Assembly: GCA_036388475.1 (NCBI GenBank) | Contig: DASVRT010000086.1 | Location: 10,108 to 74,107, forward strand | Reading direction: 5' to 3' | Length of the DNA: 64,000 nucleotides | Origin: JALZHR01 sp036388475 | GTDB lineage: Bacteria > Acidobacteriota > Blastocatellia > Pyrinomonadales > Pyrinomonadaceae | Shown: positions 16,967 to 25,966 of the stretch, piece after piece | Numbering within the stretch: the stretch's first letter is position 1 | Layout of the letters: the number at the start of each line of letters is the position of its first letter | The notes under the pieces: generated by a model | Told to the model about the DNA's origin: nothing | Seen by the model: only the letters and a program-made list of their open reading frames with translations | The model's database searches: none | Program-made: the position numbers and the translations under genes

Positions 16967-19900
16967 CTTCTTTCCAGCGTAATGTGCAAGGCGACAATCG
17001 TTCCGCCGCCGGTTTTTGATTCGATAAAAAATTCTCCGCCGAGCTCCGCCGCGCGTTTTTTCATTCCGGGCAAACCGTTTCCGCCTTTGCTCGCCTGCCA
17101 GTCGTATTCGACGGTTTTCGCCGAAGCGTCAAAACCGCGCCCGTCGTCTTTCAAAGTCAAAATCAAAACTCCGTTTTCAATCGTAAATTCGATTTCGACA
17201 GCCTTTGCGGCGGCGTGTTTGACGACGTTGTTGACCGATTCCTTAAAAATCAAAAAAACTTCGCGCCGCAAATTCGCGCCGAGCGGCGCACCGAAATCGG
17301 CGGCGGGCGCGCGGAATTCAAGGTCGATGTCGGCGGCGGTAAAAATTTCGCTGGCAAGGCGGCGCATTCGCTGCGTTAAATCGTGCAGATGGTCTTTTTG
17401 CGGATTTATCGCCCAGACGATGTCCGCCATCGACTCGACCAGCTCGTTTGCCGTCGAAGCGATAAAATCCAGCGATTCTCTACTGCCCGCACCGTTTCCG
17501 CTCTGGCGCGCGACTTCGCTGAAAAGCGCGATCTGCGTTAACGAAGAACCGACGTCGTCGTGCAAATCGCGGGCGATGCGCGAGCGGACGCGCTCAAGCT
17601 CGGCGAGACGTTCTTCGCGCGACTTTTGCAACGCGGCTTCGGCGCGTTTGCGCTCGGTCACGTCGCGGGCGATGCCGGTGAAAAATTTCTGTCCGTCCTG
17701 CTCGAATTCGCCGAACGAAAGCTCCAGCGGAATCTCGCGTCCCGATTTATGGCGTCCGGGCAGTTCGATTGTCGCCCAGCCGATATTTTTCCGCTGCGTC
17801 TTTACATAACGCTGAACGCCGCTTTCGCGTCGCGGGCGCATCGCTTCGGGCATCAGTCTGGTCAGATTTTCGCCGATTAACTCTGCCGTCGAATAACCGA
17901 AAACGGCTTCGACCGCTTCGTTGACGTAGACGATTCGGCTTTCCGCGTCAATCGTGATAATCGCGTCCGAAGCCGTCTGCGCCAACGTGCGGTAACGCGT
18001 TTCGCTTTCGCGCGCGATTCGTTCGGATTTGCGCGAAGCATCCAGCGCCTCTTCGATTTCTTCCGTCTTTTTTACGCGGTAACGGTCGAGCGCGAAAACC
18101 GCGGCGGCGAATAATAAAACGATTGCCGTGATAAACCACCAGCGCCGCCAGAAAGGCGCGAGAATGTTAAAAGAAACCGTCGCCGATTGCTCGCCGACCG
18201 CGCCTTCCGGATTGACCGCGCGAACCAGAAAACGATACGTGCCGGGCGCGAGATTGGCGTAATTAACCGTCCGTTCTTCGGTCGGCGCGCTCCAATCGCC
18301 GTCCGCGCCTTCGAGTTGGTGTTGATAGCGCAGAGCGCCGCTCGCGCTGAAATCGACGGCGAAAAATTCGATTTGCAGATTGTTCTGATTGGCGGCGAGT
18401 TCGAGATTTCCGATTTCCGCCTTGCCGAGCGCGGGAACGAACCGACTCTCGCCCGCGACGCGCAGCCCGCTGAACCAGACAGGCGGCGGATTTCTTTGTT
18501 TTTCCGGTTCGGGTTTCAGTCTCGACAAGCCGTTCGACGTGCCGAACCATAACGCGCCTTCGGCGTCGCGCGCCGCTGCCGTCACGAAATCGCCCGTTAA
18601 ACCGTCGTTGATGGAAAAATGCCGGACGCTGCCCGTATCAGGCGAAATCCGGTCGACGCCGCGCGCCGTGCCAATGTAAATATCGCCGTTTTCGGCTTCG
18701 ACGAGCGAGCGGACGTTGTTGCTCGACAGACCGTTTTCCGTCGTAAACCGCAAAAAATGAAGTTGTTCCGAGTTCGGGTCATCAATCCGGCTGACGCCGC
18801 TCTGCGATGTCGCCAGCCACAAACGACCTTTGCGGTCAAAGCTCAGCGCAGTTACGAATCCCTGGGGCAAATTGCCCGTGATTTCCGCAAAACGCCCTTC
18901 GCGAAAACGCGCCAGCCCGCCCTGATAAAATCCGAGCCAGGCATTGCCCGCGCCGTCTTCGGCAAAAGCCGACAGCGATTTTCCCGCCGGAAATCCGTCG
19001 TTTTCGGAAAAAACCCGGAACTTTTCCTCGCGCGGATTCCGTCGAATCAGGACGTCGTTCTGCGGCTCGCGGTCGTGCGTGCTAAGCCATAGATTGCCCG
19101 CCGAATCCTCGAACATACGGTAAAACAAATTGCTCTTTAATTCGCCTCCGCCGTCGTAAACGGCGAGCGGCTTTTGCGCGCCGAAGTCGGGGAAATTTTT
19201 CACCGCGCCGAAGCGGTAAAGCTTTCCGCCCGTTAAAATCCACCATTGCCCCGAGCTATCGAGAAAACCGGCGTGCGAGGTCCAGAGAAAAATCGAATTC
19301 GGCTCGATTTGCGGGCGCACGCTATCAAAATTTTTACCGTTGAAGCGACTTATAAAACCGCCGCCGGTGACGACATAAAAAGCGTCGTTTTTAAAAAACA
19401 AAGACTGTACCGAAAGCGAGCCTAAACCGTCTTCGGTTCCGTAAGCCGTCATTCCCGAATGATTCAGGCGCGCTAAGCCGCTGCCGCCGCTCAGCCATAA
19501 ATTTCCGCCCGCGTCTTCGACAATGTCAATTATTTCGGCGGTCAAGCCGTGCGCTTTGTCAAAAATCTGCCAGCGCCGCCCGTCAAATTCGATTAAAGAA
19601 TGAACCGCCGTTATCCAGATGTGCCCGTCCGACGAGCGAAAAATACGACGAAAGCGATTGTCGGCGGCATTCGGCGCAAGCTTGATAGCAGCGCCCGTTT
19701 TTTCCGGCAGTGACAAATTTTCCGCCAGCAAAGTCGGCGTTTGAACATCGACGCGGCGAACGAAAACGCTTTCATCGGCGGGAAATTCCTCCGGCGCTTC
19801 GGCTTGGAAAACGTAAACGACGCTGCCCGAAGCGAGCCAGATTCTGCCGTCGGCTTCCGCCAGCGACGAATTCAGATTGTCTTGGGTCGGCGTGTCGATG

Positions 19901-20583
19901 GTGTAAAAAACGGTTCGCCCGTCCGGCAGGCGGCGAATCATTCCGCGCGTCGTCGTTATCCAGAAGCTGCCGTCGGCAGCTTCCTGAAAACCGGAAATTC
20001 CCAAACCCTGCCATTTTTCATCCGGCAGCTTTAATTCGGTTTTTCGCAAAGAGAATTCGCCGTTTGTTTCCTCAATCAAATAAGGCGCGTCCGTACCGAG
20101 CCAGAGATTGCCGCGCGAATCCTCGTAAAGCGCGCCGCGATTATCGCTGATGAAGCGGGCGTTGAGAATATTTCTGCCGTCGCCGGTCGGCGGCGCGTTT
20201 TCGTTCGCGTTCGGGTCGAAACGATAAAGCCCGCCGGTCGTCGCAATCCAGTAAATGCCTTTTCGCGTTTCCAGAATCTGCTCGATGCCGGGCGGCGCAT
20301 CCTTTTCGCCGATTTGATAAGTCGTAAACTCGCGCCCGTCGAAACGCGAAAGCCCGTCGCGCGTCGCAAACCATAAAAATCCGCGCGAATCGCGCATCAT
20401 CGAATTGATAAAGCTGCTGCCCAGACCGTCCGCCGAAGTGTAAATTTTAACCGGCAGACGCTCGGCGCGAGCGACCGCCAAGACGAAAATTAAAAATGCG
20501 ACGGCGCGCAGGCTTCGGCAAATGACGCGCCGCGCGGCGTTGTAAATTTTAGTGTTGCGAGTTGTCGCGCGTATTCCTGACAT
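16948..20583 (-). CDS. Propeller-type sensor histidine kinase (Reg_prop, Y_Y_Y, PAS, HisKA_3, HATPase)
   Basis: Large 1211-residue sensor. An N-terminal hydrophobic segment (about 22-42) precedes about fourteen two-component propeller repeats (D-x-x-G-x-L-W-x-[GA]-T-x-x-G-L-x-R motifs, about 45-700). A Y_Y_Y-type beta domain (about 740-800), a transmembrane helix (about 812-832) and a PAS domain (about 860-975) follow. The HisKA_3 box R-I-A-R-D-L-H-D-D-V-G-S-S holds the phosphorylatable His near 1003. The HATPase domain has K-D-D-G-R-G-F and N-G-L-P-G-M. The propeller should face the periplasm and sense a ligand, often a glycan in Bacteroidota relatives; the ligand here is unknown. Located between two NarL-type regulators. 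Confidence 0.93.
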   Translation of the reverse strand: MSGIRATTRNTKIYNAARRVICRSLRAVAFLIFVLAVARAERLPVKIYTSADGLGSSFINSMMRDSRGFLWFATRDGLSRFDGREFTTYQIGEKDAPPGIEQILETRKGIYWIATTGGLYRFDPNANENAPPTGDGRNILNARFISDNRGALYEDSRGNLWLGTDAPYLIEETNGEFSLRKTELKLPDEKWQGLGISGFQEAADGSFWITTTRGMIRRLPDGRTVFYTIDTPTQDNLNSSLAEADGRIWLASGSVVYVFQAEAPEEFPADESVFVRRVDVQTPTLLAENLSLPEKTGAAIKLAPNAADNRFRRIFRSSDGHIWITAVHSLIEFDGRRWQIFDKAHGLTAEIIDIVEDAGGNLWLSGGSGLARLNHSGMTAYGTEDGLGSLSVQSLFFKNDAFYVVTGGGFISRFNGKNFDSVRPQIEPNSIFLWTSHAGFLDSSGQWWILTGGKLYRFGAVKNFPDFGAQKPLAVYDGGGELKSNLFYRMFEDSAGNLWLSTHDREPQNDVLIRRNPREEKFRVFSENDGFPAGKSLSAFAEDGAGNAWLGFYQGGLARFREGRFAEITGNLPQGFVTALSFDRKGRLWLATSQSGVSRIDDPNSEQLHFLRFTTENGLSSNNVRSLVEAENGDIYIGTARGVDRISPDTGSVRHFSINDGLTGDFVTAAARDAEGALWFGTSNGLSRLKPEPEKQRNPPPVWFSGLRVAGESRFVPALGKAEIGNLELAANQNNLQIEFFAVDFSASGALRYQHQLEGADGDWSAPTEERTVNYANLAPGTYRFLVRAVNPEGAVGEQSATVSFNILAPFWRRWWFITAIVLLFAAAVFALDRYRVKKTEEIEEALDASRKSERIARESETRYRTLAQTASDAIITIDAESRIVYVNEAVEAVFGYSTAELIGENLTRLMPEAMRPRRESGVQRYVKTQRKNIGWATIELPGRHKSGREIPLELSFGEFEQDGQKFFTGIARDVTERKRAEAALQKSREERLAELERVRSRIARDLHDDVGSSLTQIALFSEVARQSGNGAGSRESLDFIASTANELVESMADIVWAINPQKDHLHDLTQRMRRLASEIFTAADIDLEFRAPAADFGAPLGANLRREVFLIFKESVNNVVKHAAAKAVEIEFTIENGVLILTLKDDGRGFDASAKTVEYDWQASKGGNGLPGMKKRAAELGGEFFIESKTGGGTIVALHITLERSGGIGE

Positions 20584-20884
20584 CGACTTTTCCGCCCGCC
20601 GGACGATATTTTTGCAGATTTGCCCGACCTCCTGACGGTTCGTTTATCTTAACCGTATTTATTTTTTTTCTAAACGCGCGCAACGAAAATTTTTGAAATA
20701 AGTTTCCTGAATTTAAAGGAAATAACTACCTGAGTAGGCGGTGAATTAAGCGGCGGAAAGCGTTAGTTTAATGTTGAGGCTGGGCAATCGGACGCCGAAT
20801 CGAGCGTCTTTTACTTTTGCTTCGGCGGCGAAAAATAAAACTATGTGCGTGAAAACACATTTAAAAACGGGCGGAAATCGGCGA
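20584..20884. other. Divergent promoter region between sensor kinase and second regulator
   Basis: An A+T-rich gap with no gene. CTACCTGAGTAG (20726-20737) is a perfect four-base-armed dyad and is followed directly by GCGGTGA. The same GGCGGTGA occurs near 21747 before the DUF1800 gene. In-frame ATGs at 20771 and 20843 extend the regulator ORF but lack good ribosome binding sites. Confidence 0.45.
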
Positions 20885-21532
20885 ATGGAAGCGGTAAATT
20901 CAATTATCAAAACGGCGATTGTCGAACAGCAGCGCGAGCTGCGCGACGGTTTAGTCACTCTTATCAACTCGGCTCCGGGTTTTCTGTGCTCGGGCAGTTA
21001 CATCACGGCGAACGATGCGCTGGCAAAGCTCGAAGACGCCTTTCCGGACGTTGTTTTATGCGATTTGGCGCATATGAGCGAAGTCGTCGGAATCCGCGCT
21101 TTAAGAGATAAATACCCGAATTTGTTAATCATCGTTCTGAGCATTTACGAGGACGACGAGTTAATTACCGACGCTCTGTGCGCCGGCGCGCACGGCTATC
21201 TGCTCAAGCGCACGCTGCCCGCGCGTCTGCTGGAAAACATTCGCGAGGCGTTTCACGGCGGCGCGCCGATTTCGCCCGAAGTCGCCGCGCGTATAATTCG
21301 CCTTTTTCGTGATTTTCACCTGACGGAGCGCGACGATTTCGAGCTGACGCCGCACGAAACCCGGCTGCTGAAACTGCTGGTCGAAGGACACAACTACACG
21401 ACCGCCGCGAAAGTGCTGAGCGTCAGCTACAACACGGTTAAGTTTCATATGCGCCGCATTTATCAAAAGCTCGAAGTAAATTCAAAATCGGCGGCAGTCG
21501 CCAAAGTAATGCGCCACCGGATGTTCAAATAA
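20885..21532 (+). CDS. NarL/FixJ-like regulator with degenerate receiver
   Basis: Paralogue of the regulator at 16124, 215 residues from the chosen ATG. Aligning the two (I-K-T-A-I-V-E in both) fixes the likely start. The receiver keeps Asp60 and Lys108. The second acidic residue is Gln15 instead of Asp, Thr is replaced by Ser86, and the loop after Asp60 (L-A-H-M-S-E-V) is two residues shorter and lacks the conserved Pro-Gly. The LuxR-type helix-turn-helix is intact (L-T-P-H-E-T-R-L-L-K; N-T-V-K-F-H-M-R-R-I-Y). It may act without phosphorylation or bind a different signal (inference). Divergent from the sensor kinase. Confidence 0.88.
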   Translation: MEAVNSIIKTAIVEQQRELRDGLVTLINSAPGFLCSGSYITANDALAKLEDAFPDVVLCDLAHMSEVVGIRALRDKYPNLLIIVLSIYEDDELITDALCAGAHGYLLKRTLPARLLENIREAFHGGAPISPEVAARIIRLFRDFHLTERDDFELTPHETRLLKLLVEGHNYTTAAKVLSVSYNTVKFHMRRIYQKLEVNSKSAAVAKVMRHRMFK

Positions 21533-21534
21533 TT

Positions 21535-21722
21535 AAGAAATTTCAGCCGTAGAGCGCGCAGAGAATTAACCGCAGATTAACGCGGATGGACGCGGATAAA
21601 ACCAAAACAGACAAGAAAAAGATATTATCCTGTAAATCCTGTTCATCCTGTTTTAAATCTGCGTTTACCTGCGTCTATCGGCGTTTAATTCTCTGTGTCC
21701 CGTCTGCGGCTGAAATTTCTTA
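21535..21722. repeat. Long inverted repeat, AAGAAATTTCAGCCG arms
   Basis: AAGAAATTTCAGCCG at the left end is mirrored exactly by CGGCTGAAATTTCTT at the right end. The interior has AGAGAATTAA...TTAATTCTCT and imperfect AACGCGGA/CGCGTT words. The GATTAACGCGGATGGACGCG segment recurs with few changes at 38165. Nothing else is visible in the 365-base gap before the DUF1800 gene. Confidence 0.8.
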
Positions 21723-21897
21723 ATAAAAAATTGCTATCCATACGGGCGGTGACACGCGGCTCGTTTACTTGCTATTTCTTTAAATAGCAGTTGGTTTTTG
21801 ACGCCGCCGAGGATTGCGCAAATCGCGCCCTTCTCTCCTGTTGCCGGCGAGCGGTTTTAATCTCCGCCAAAAAACTTTTCTGGTAAGGGAAAAATCA

Positions 21898-23703
21898 ATG
21901 AAAAATTGGACTCGATTTAAAATGGTATCCGGTGCATTTGTGTTTTTTGGAGCGCTGTTTATCGCCGTCGCGCCGGCGAAAGCGCAGCCGACGGCTATAA
22001 AAGTGCTGGTCAGCCCGACCGGCGCAAGCGTGACAACCGGCGGCACGCAGCAGTTTACGGCGAAAGTCGGCGGCGCGGGAACGCGAATCGTCGTCTGGTC
22101 GGTGAACGGCATCGCGGGCGGCAATTCGCAGGTCGGCACCATTACGAGCGGCGGAAAATATACCGCGCCGGCAGCTCTTCCGGCAAATCCGATTGTGCAG
22201 GTCAGGGCGACCAGCGCCGTCGACAGCACGGCTTTTTCCAACGCCGCCGTGACGCTGCAAAGCCAGACGCCGCCAGCCGTCAGCATCGGCAGATTTCTGA
22301 AACAGACGACTTTCGGTGGGACGCCGCAGCTTATGACGCACGCGTCGCAAATCGGCTTTAACGCTTTTCTGGACGAGCAGTTTGCGCTGCCCGAATCGAC
22401 TTATCCGAATGCGCTGACGGCGACGCGGGCGCAGCTGGTTGACCGTTTCTGGATTAACGCTTTCAAAGGCAACGACCAGCTGCGCCAGCGCGTCGTTTAC
22501 GCTTTGCGCCATCTCTGGGTCGTTTCGCTGCACAAAAACAACGAACCCGAACAGGTGATTCCGTGGCTTCAGATTTTGAGCCGCAACGCTTTCGGCAATT
22601 ACCGCAGCCTGATGCAGGAAGCGACGCTCGACGCTTCGATGGGACATTATCTGGATTTAGTCAACAGCAACAAACCGGGCAGCGGCAGCGGCGCCAACGA
22701 AAATTACGCGCGCGAATTGATGCAGCTTTTCACCATCGGGCTTTACAAATTAAACGCTGACGGCTCGCTGCAACTCGACGGCAATAATCAACCGATTCCC
22801 GCTTACACGCAGACCGACGTGCGCCAGCTCGCGCTGGCTTTGACCGGCTGGACTTACCCGACCGCGCCCGGACAAACGCCGGGTACGGGCAACAACGGCT
22901 CTTATTACATCGGTCAGATGGAGCCGCGCCAAATCAATCACGACACGACCGCGAAAACGATTCTGGGACAAAATCTGCCCGCCAATCAAATGATTCAGCA
23001 AGACCTCGACGACGCGCTTGATATAATTTTCGAGCATCCGAACCTCGCGCCGTTCGTTTCGACTCGCTTGATTCGCGCGCTGGTGACGAGTAATCCGAGT
23101 CCGGCGTATATCGCGCGGATTTCCGCCGTTTTTAACGACAACGGGCAAGGCGTGCGCGGCGATTTAAAATCCGTCATTCGCGCTATTTTGCTTGACCCGG
23201 AAGCGCGCAATGACAATCCCGCGCCGGAATTCGGACGCCTGCGCAGCCCTTTGCAGCAGACTATCGCGTTTCTTCGGGCTTTGAACGTAAACATCAACGA
23301 GCCGCTTTCCTTCGCCTATCTTTACAGCGGTATGGGCGAGTCGATTTTGAACGCGCCGACGGTTTTCGGGCATTATTCGCCGCTTTACAAAATGCCGGGC
23401 AACAACCAGTTGTTCGCGCCGGAATTTCAGATTTACACGCCGACCGAAGCGGTCAATCGCGCCAATTTCATCTACTGGATGATGAACGAAGGTCCGGTCG
23501 ATTTAACGCCGTTCACCGCCGTCGCGTCAAATTCGACACAGTTGATTAACGCGGTTGACACTCGCCTGCTGGATGGAAAAATGACGCCCGAAATGCGCGC
23601 TTCGATTACAAAAGCGCTGCTGTCTTCGACCGACAACAGGTCGCGCGCTTTGACGGTTTTATATCTGGTCGCCACGTCCGGCGACTTTATTATTCAGCGT
23701 TAA
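21898..23703 (+). CDS. Exported DUF1800 protein with N-terminal Ig-like domain
   Basis: Protein of 601 residues. I chose ATG 21898 (TAAGGGA ribosome binding site; signal peptide M-K-N-W-T-R-F-K-M to A-K-A-Q) over an ORF start 84 bases upstream. After the signal peptide comes a bacterial Ig-like domain (about 30-115; V-L-V-S-P-T-G-A-S-V, T-G-G-T-Q-Q-F-T). A DUF1800 domain follows (about 125-600; R-F-L-K-Q-T-T-F-G, N-E-N-Y-A-R-E-L-M-Q-L-F-T-I-G). Function is unknown, but DUF1800 genes usually pair with DUF1501 genes, as here. It probably works in the periplasm or at the surface. Confidence 0.92.
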   Translation: MKNWTRFKMVSGAFVFFGALFIAVAPAKAQPTAIKVLVSPTGASVTTGGTQQFTAKVGGAGTRIVVWSVNGIAGGNSQVGTITSGGKYTAPAALPANPIVQVRATSAVDSTAFSNAAVTLQSQTPPAVSIGRFLKQTTFGGTPQLMTHASQIGFNAFLDEQFALPESTYPNALTATRAQLVDRFWINAFKGNDQLRQRVVYALRHLWVVSLHKNNEPEQVIPWLQILSRNAFGNYRSLMQEATLDASMGHYLDLVNSNKPGSGSGANENYARELMQLFTIGLYKLNADGSLQLDGNNQPIPAYTQTDVRQLALALTGWTYPTAPGQTPGTGNNGSYYIGQMEPRQINHDTTAKTILGQNLPANQMIQQDLDDALDIIFEHPNLAPFVSTRLIRALVTSNPSPAYIARISAVFNDNGQGVRGDLKSVIRAILLDPEARNDNPAPEFGRLRSPLQQTIAFLRALNVNINEPLSFAYLYSGMGESILNAPTVFGHYSPLYKMPGNNQLFAPEFQIYTPTEAVNRANFIYWMMNEGPVDLTPFTAVASNSTQLINAVDTRLLDGKMTPEMRASITKALLSSTDNRSRALTVLYLVATSGDFIIQR

Positions 23704-23737
23704 GTCAGAACCGCCGGCGGTGGCGGTCGGTTCTGAC
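23704..23737. repeat. Intercistronic hairpin, GTCAGAACCG...CGGTTCTGAC
   Basis: GTCAGAACCG and CGGTTCTGAC are perfect 10-base arms around a G+C-rich loop, located immediately after the DUF1800 stop and before DUF1501. It resembles the element at 11800 and may be a dispersed palindrome that balances expression of the two genes. Confidence 0.75.
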
Positions 23738-23751
23738 AACAAGGAGCAATA

Positions 23752-25086
23752 ATGATAGACAAACATAAATTTTCTCGTCGTAATTTTTTAGGAATGAGCG
23801 CCGGTTTCGGAGCGCTGGCGGCTTTGAGCCGTTTTAATTTAGTCAAAGCCGCCGCGGCGATGACCGACTATAAAGCGCTGGTTTGCGTGTTTTTGTTCGG
23901 CGGCAATGACGGGCACAACACGGTCGTGCCGCTTACCAACAGTGAATACAGCTCTTATCAAAATATTCGCGGCGGCTTGGCTTTAGCGCCGAACGAGATT
24001 TTGACGATTAACGTCAACAACATCGCGTTCGGTTTACATTACGGTTTGCCGGAGCTGCAAAGTCTTTACAATCAGGGCAAGCTGGCGATTGTCGCCAATG
24101 TCGGAAATCTGGTGAAGCCGACGACCCGAAACGATTTGTCGCAGCTTCCGAATCAATTGTTTTCGCACGCCGACCAGACGACGCAGATGCAGAGCGGCTC
24201 GCCTTCGGGAGCGCTCGGCACCGGCTGGGGCGGACGCACCGCCGACGCGATGCTGGCGAGCAACAACGGTTCGAGCTTTCCGTCGTCGGTTTCGCTGAGC
24301 GGCGCGGCGGCGTTCAGCGCCGGTAGTCTCGTGCAGTCGGCGAGCCTTGAGCCGGGCAATGATTTGCGCCAATCGGCGATGACTTTTTATCCGCAGCCGG
24401 CGGCGGACGCCCGCGCGCTGGCGCAAAAGGAAATCGTCACGACCGGCAGCGGCTTCGCTTTCGTCAACGGCGCCAACAAAGCGTTGAATGATTCGATTAA
24501 CTTAAACACGATATTGCGCAATACCGGCGGCAATCCGCCGTTTACGACGCAGTTTCCTTCGACCGAGCTTGGCGTCAGGCTCAGAGAAATAGCGCGTTTT
24601 ATAGGCTTGCGAAACACGGTCGGCATCAGTCGCCAGGTTTTCTTTTGCGGAATGGGCGGCTTCGACACGCACGGCAGTCAGGAATGGAGCCACTGGAATC
24701 TGCTGCAACAACTGAGTCAGGCTTTATCGGCTTTCCACGCGGCGACCGAAGAAATGGGGGTCGCCCAACAGGTGACGACTTTTACGACTTCGGAATTCGG
24801 GCGCACCTTGCAGCCGAGCGGTTCGGGTTCCGACCACGGCTGGGGCGGTCATCATTTCGTGCTCGGCGGCGCAGTCCGCGGCGGGGCGATGTATGGGAGC
24901 TTTCCGGCGATTTCGCTCGGCGCGCAGCATTTTCTCGATTCGCGCGGAATTCTGATTCCGACGACTTCGCTTTCGCAATACGGCGCGACGCTGGCTAAAT
25001 GGTTCGGCGTCGCTGACGCGCAGCTCGATTCCATTTTCCCGACGCTGCCGAATTTCGCCGCGCGCGACCTCGGATTTATGTTCTAG
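23752..25086 (+). CDS. DUF1501 protein with Tat signal
   Basis: Protein of 444 residues preceded by AAGGAGCAATA. The N-terminus K-F-S-R-R-N-F-L-G-M-S-A is a clear twin-arginine signal, implying folded export. Conserved DUF1501 features include L-V-C-V-F-L-F-G-G-N-D-G-H-N (about 42-55), G-M-G-G-F-D-T-H-G (about 301-309), T-S-E-F-G-R-T (about 347-353) and D-H-G-W-G-G-H-H (about 362-369), which recall the alkaline phosphatase/sulfatase metal site. Function is unsettled; it likely acts with the upstream DUF1800 protein. Confidence 0.93.
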   Translation: MIDKHKFSRRNFLGMSAGFGALAALSRFNLVKAAAAMTDYKALVCVFLFGGNDGHNTVVPLTNSEYSSYQNIRGGLALAPNEILTINVNNIAFGLHYGLPELQSLYNQGKLAIVANVGNLVKPTTRNDLSQLPNQLFSHADQTTQMQSGSPSGALGTGWGGRTADAMLASNNGSSFPSSVSLSGAAAFSAGSLVQSASLEPGNDLRQSAMTFYPQPAADARALAQKEIVTTGSGFAFVNGANKALNDSINLNTILRNTGGNPPFTTQFPSTELGVRLREIARFIGLRNTVGISRQVFFCGMGGFDTHGSQEWSHWNLLQQLSQALSAFHAATEEMGVAQQVTTFTTSEFGRTLQPSGSGSDHGWGGHHFVLGGAVRGGAMYGSFPAISLGAQHFLDSRGILIPTTSLSQYGATLAKWFGVADAQLDSIFPTLPNFAARDLGFMF

Positions 25087-25123
25087 CCGCCAAGCCGAAC
25101 AAGATAAATTACTTGTTAATAAG

Positions 25124-25155
25124 AGCCGAACAGCAATACGCGCCGTTCGGCTTTT
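25124..25155 (+). terminator. Rho-independent terminator after DUF1501 gene
   Basis: AGCCGAAC and GTTCGGCT form an 8-bp stem around a 13-base loop, followed by TTTT. Confidence 0.8.
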
Positions 25156-25258
25156 AACCTTTTCAACGATAACGAAAAAACTATGAGCCGATTCGGCGCG
25201 AGTGTTATCGACAGAATCTTCTCACGTCCGAAATCTTCCGTTTTGTTATCTTTACGGC

Positions 25259-25285
25259 TTGGCGATAAAATTATTTTATCGCCAA
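25259..25285 (-). terminator. Terminator-like perfect palindrome at the end of the biosynthetic cluster
   Basis: TTGGCGATAAAAT, one base, then ATTTTATCGCCAA: perfect 13-base arms. It lies six bases beyond the stop of the transglutaminase-like gene and probably ends the leftward transcript. Confidence 0.7.
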
Positions 25286-25291
25286 TTCACT

Positions 25292-25966
25292 TTAATTTAT
25301 CTTTTGCCACTGGTTCGCCGTAATGCGTCGGCTTCCCCAGATAAACGGCGTCTGGGCATTATTTGCCGAAAGGCGCAGCGCCACCAGCGAGCCGTAGCCG
25401 TCGCCGGTTTTCGGGTCAACCCACCAGCCCGCGCTGGCGTCCCAGAGCTTGATTTCGCCATTGCCGACGGCAATCGCGCAGCCTTCGTGATAAATCAAAT
25501 CTTTATCAATCCAGCGCAGTTCCGTCGCGTCGCCGTCGCTCCAGCTGCAAGACCATTGAGTCGTGGCGACCTGCGAAAATCTCTGCACCAGCTGCACGCG
25601 ATAACTTTGCACGCCGCGCACGGTGAAAACTTCGTGCGCCAGCGCGGCGAGCGCGCCGCAATCGAGCGTGTGCTTCCGGACGGCTTCGCACCAGTAAATC
25701 GGAAACGAGGACGCGCCCCAGTTAAATTTTTGCCTGAGCCAGCGCGGTCCGGCGTAAAGGCTGCCGCCGCCCAGCTCGGAATAATCCGTCGCCGTTATCC
25801 ACTCGCGGGAGATTTCGCAGCACATCTGCCCGTGATGCGAGATTTGCGACGGATACCAGTCCTGCCATTTTTCAAAAACCTCGGCGGCAGCTTTCGCTAC
25901 ACCGAGACCGTTGGTCGTTTCCATAATATTCGTTTCGTTTGTTTGATTAACCGCGTCCAAATACAT
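25292..25966 (-). CDS. Transglutaminase-like cysteine enzyme, possible amide ligase or peptidase
   Basis: Cytosolic protein of 224 residues, not assigned to a named family. It shows a plausible papain/transglutaminase-like triad: Cys103 at a helix start (H-T-L-D-C-G-A-L-A-A-L-A-H-E-V), His160 (L-I-Y-H-E-G-C) and Asp176 (I-K-L-W-D-A-S-A-G). The start at 25966 has a good AGGAG eight bases upstream and overlaps the preceding gene by 20 bases, indicating translational coupling. Transglutaminase-like proteins serve as amide-forming enzymes in some natural-product pathways, so it may join or cleave an amide made with the adjacent ATP-grasp protein. That role is inference. Confidence 0.6.
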   Translation of the reverse strand: MYLDAVNQTNETNIMETTNGLGVAKAAAEVFEKWQDWYPSQISHHGQMCCEISREWITATDYSELGGGSLYAGPRWLRQKFNWGASSFPIYWCEAVRKHTLDCGALAALAHEVFTVRGVQSYRVQLVQRFSQVATTQWSCSWSDGDATELRWIDKDLIYHEGCAIAVGNGEIKLWDASAGWWVDPKTGDGYGSLVALRLSANNAQTPFIWGSRRITANQWQKIN

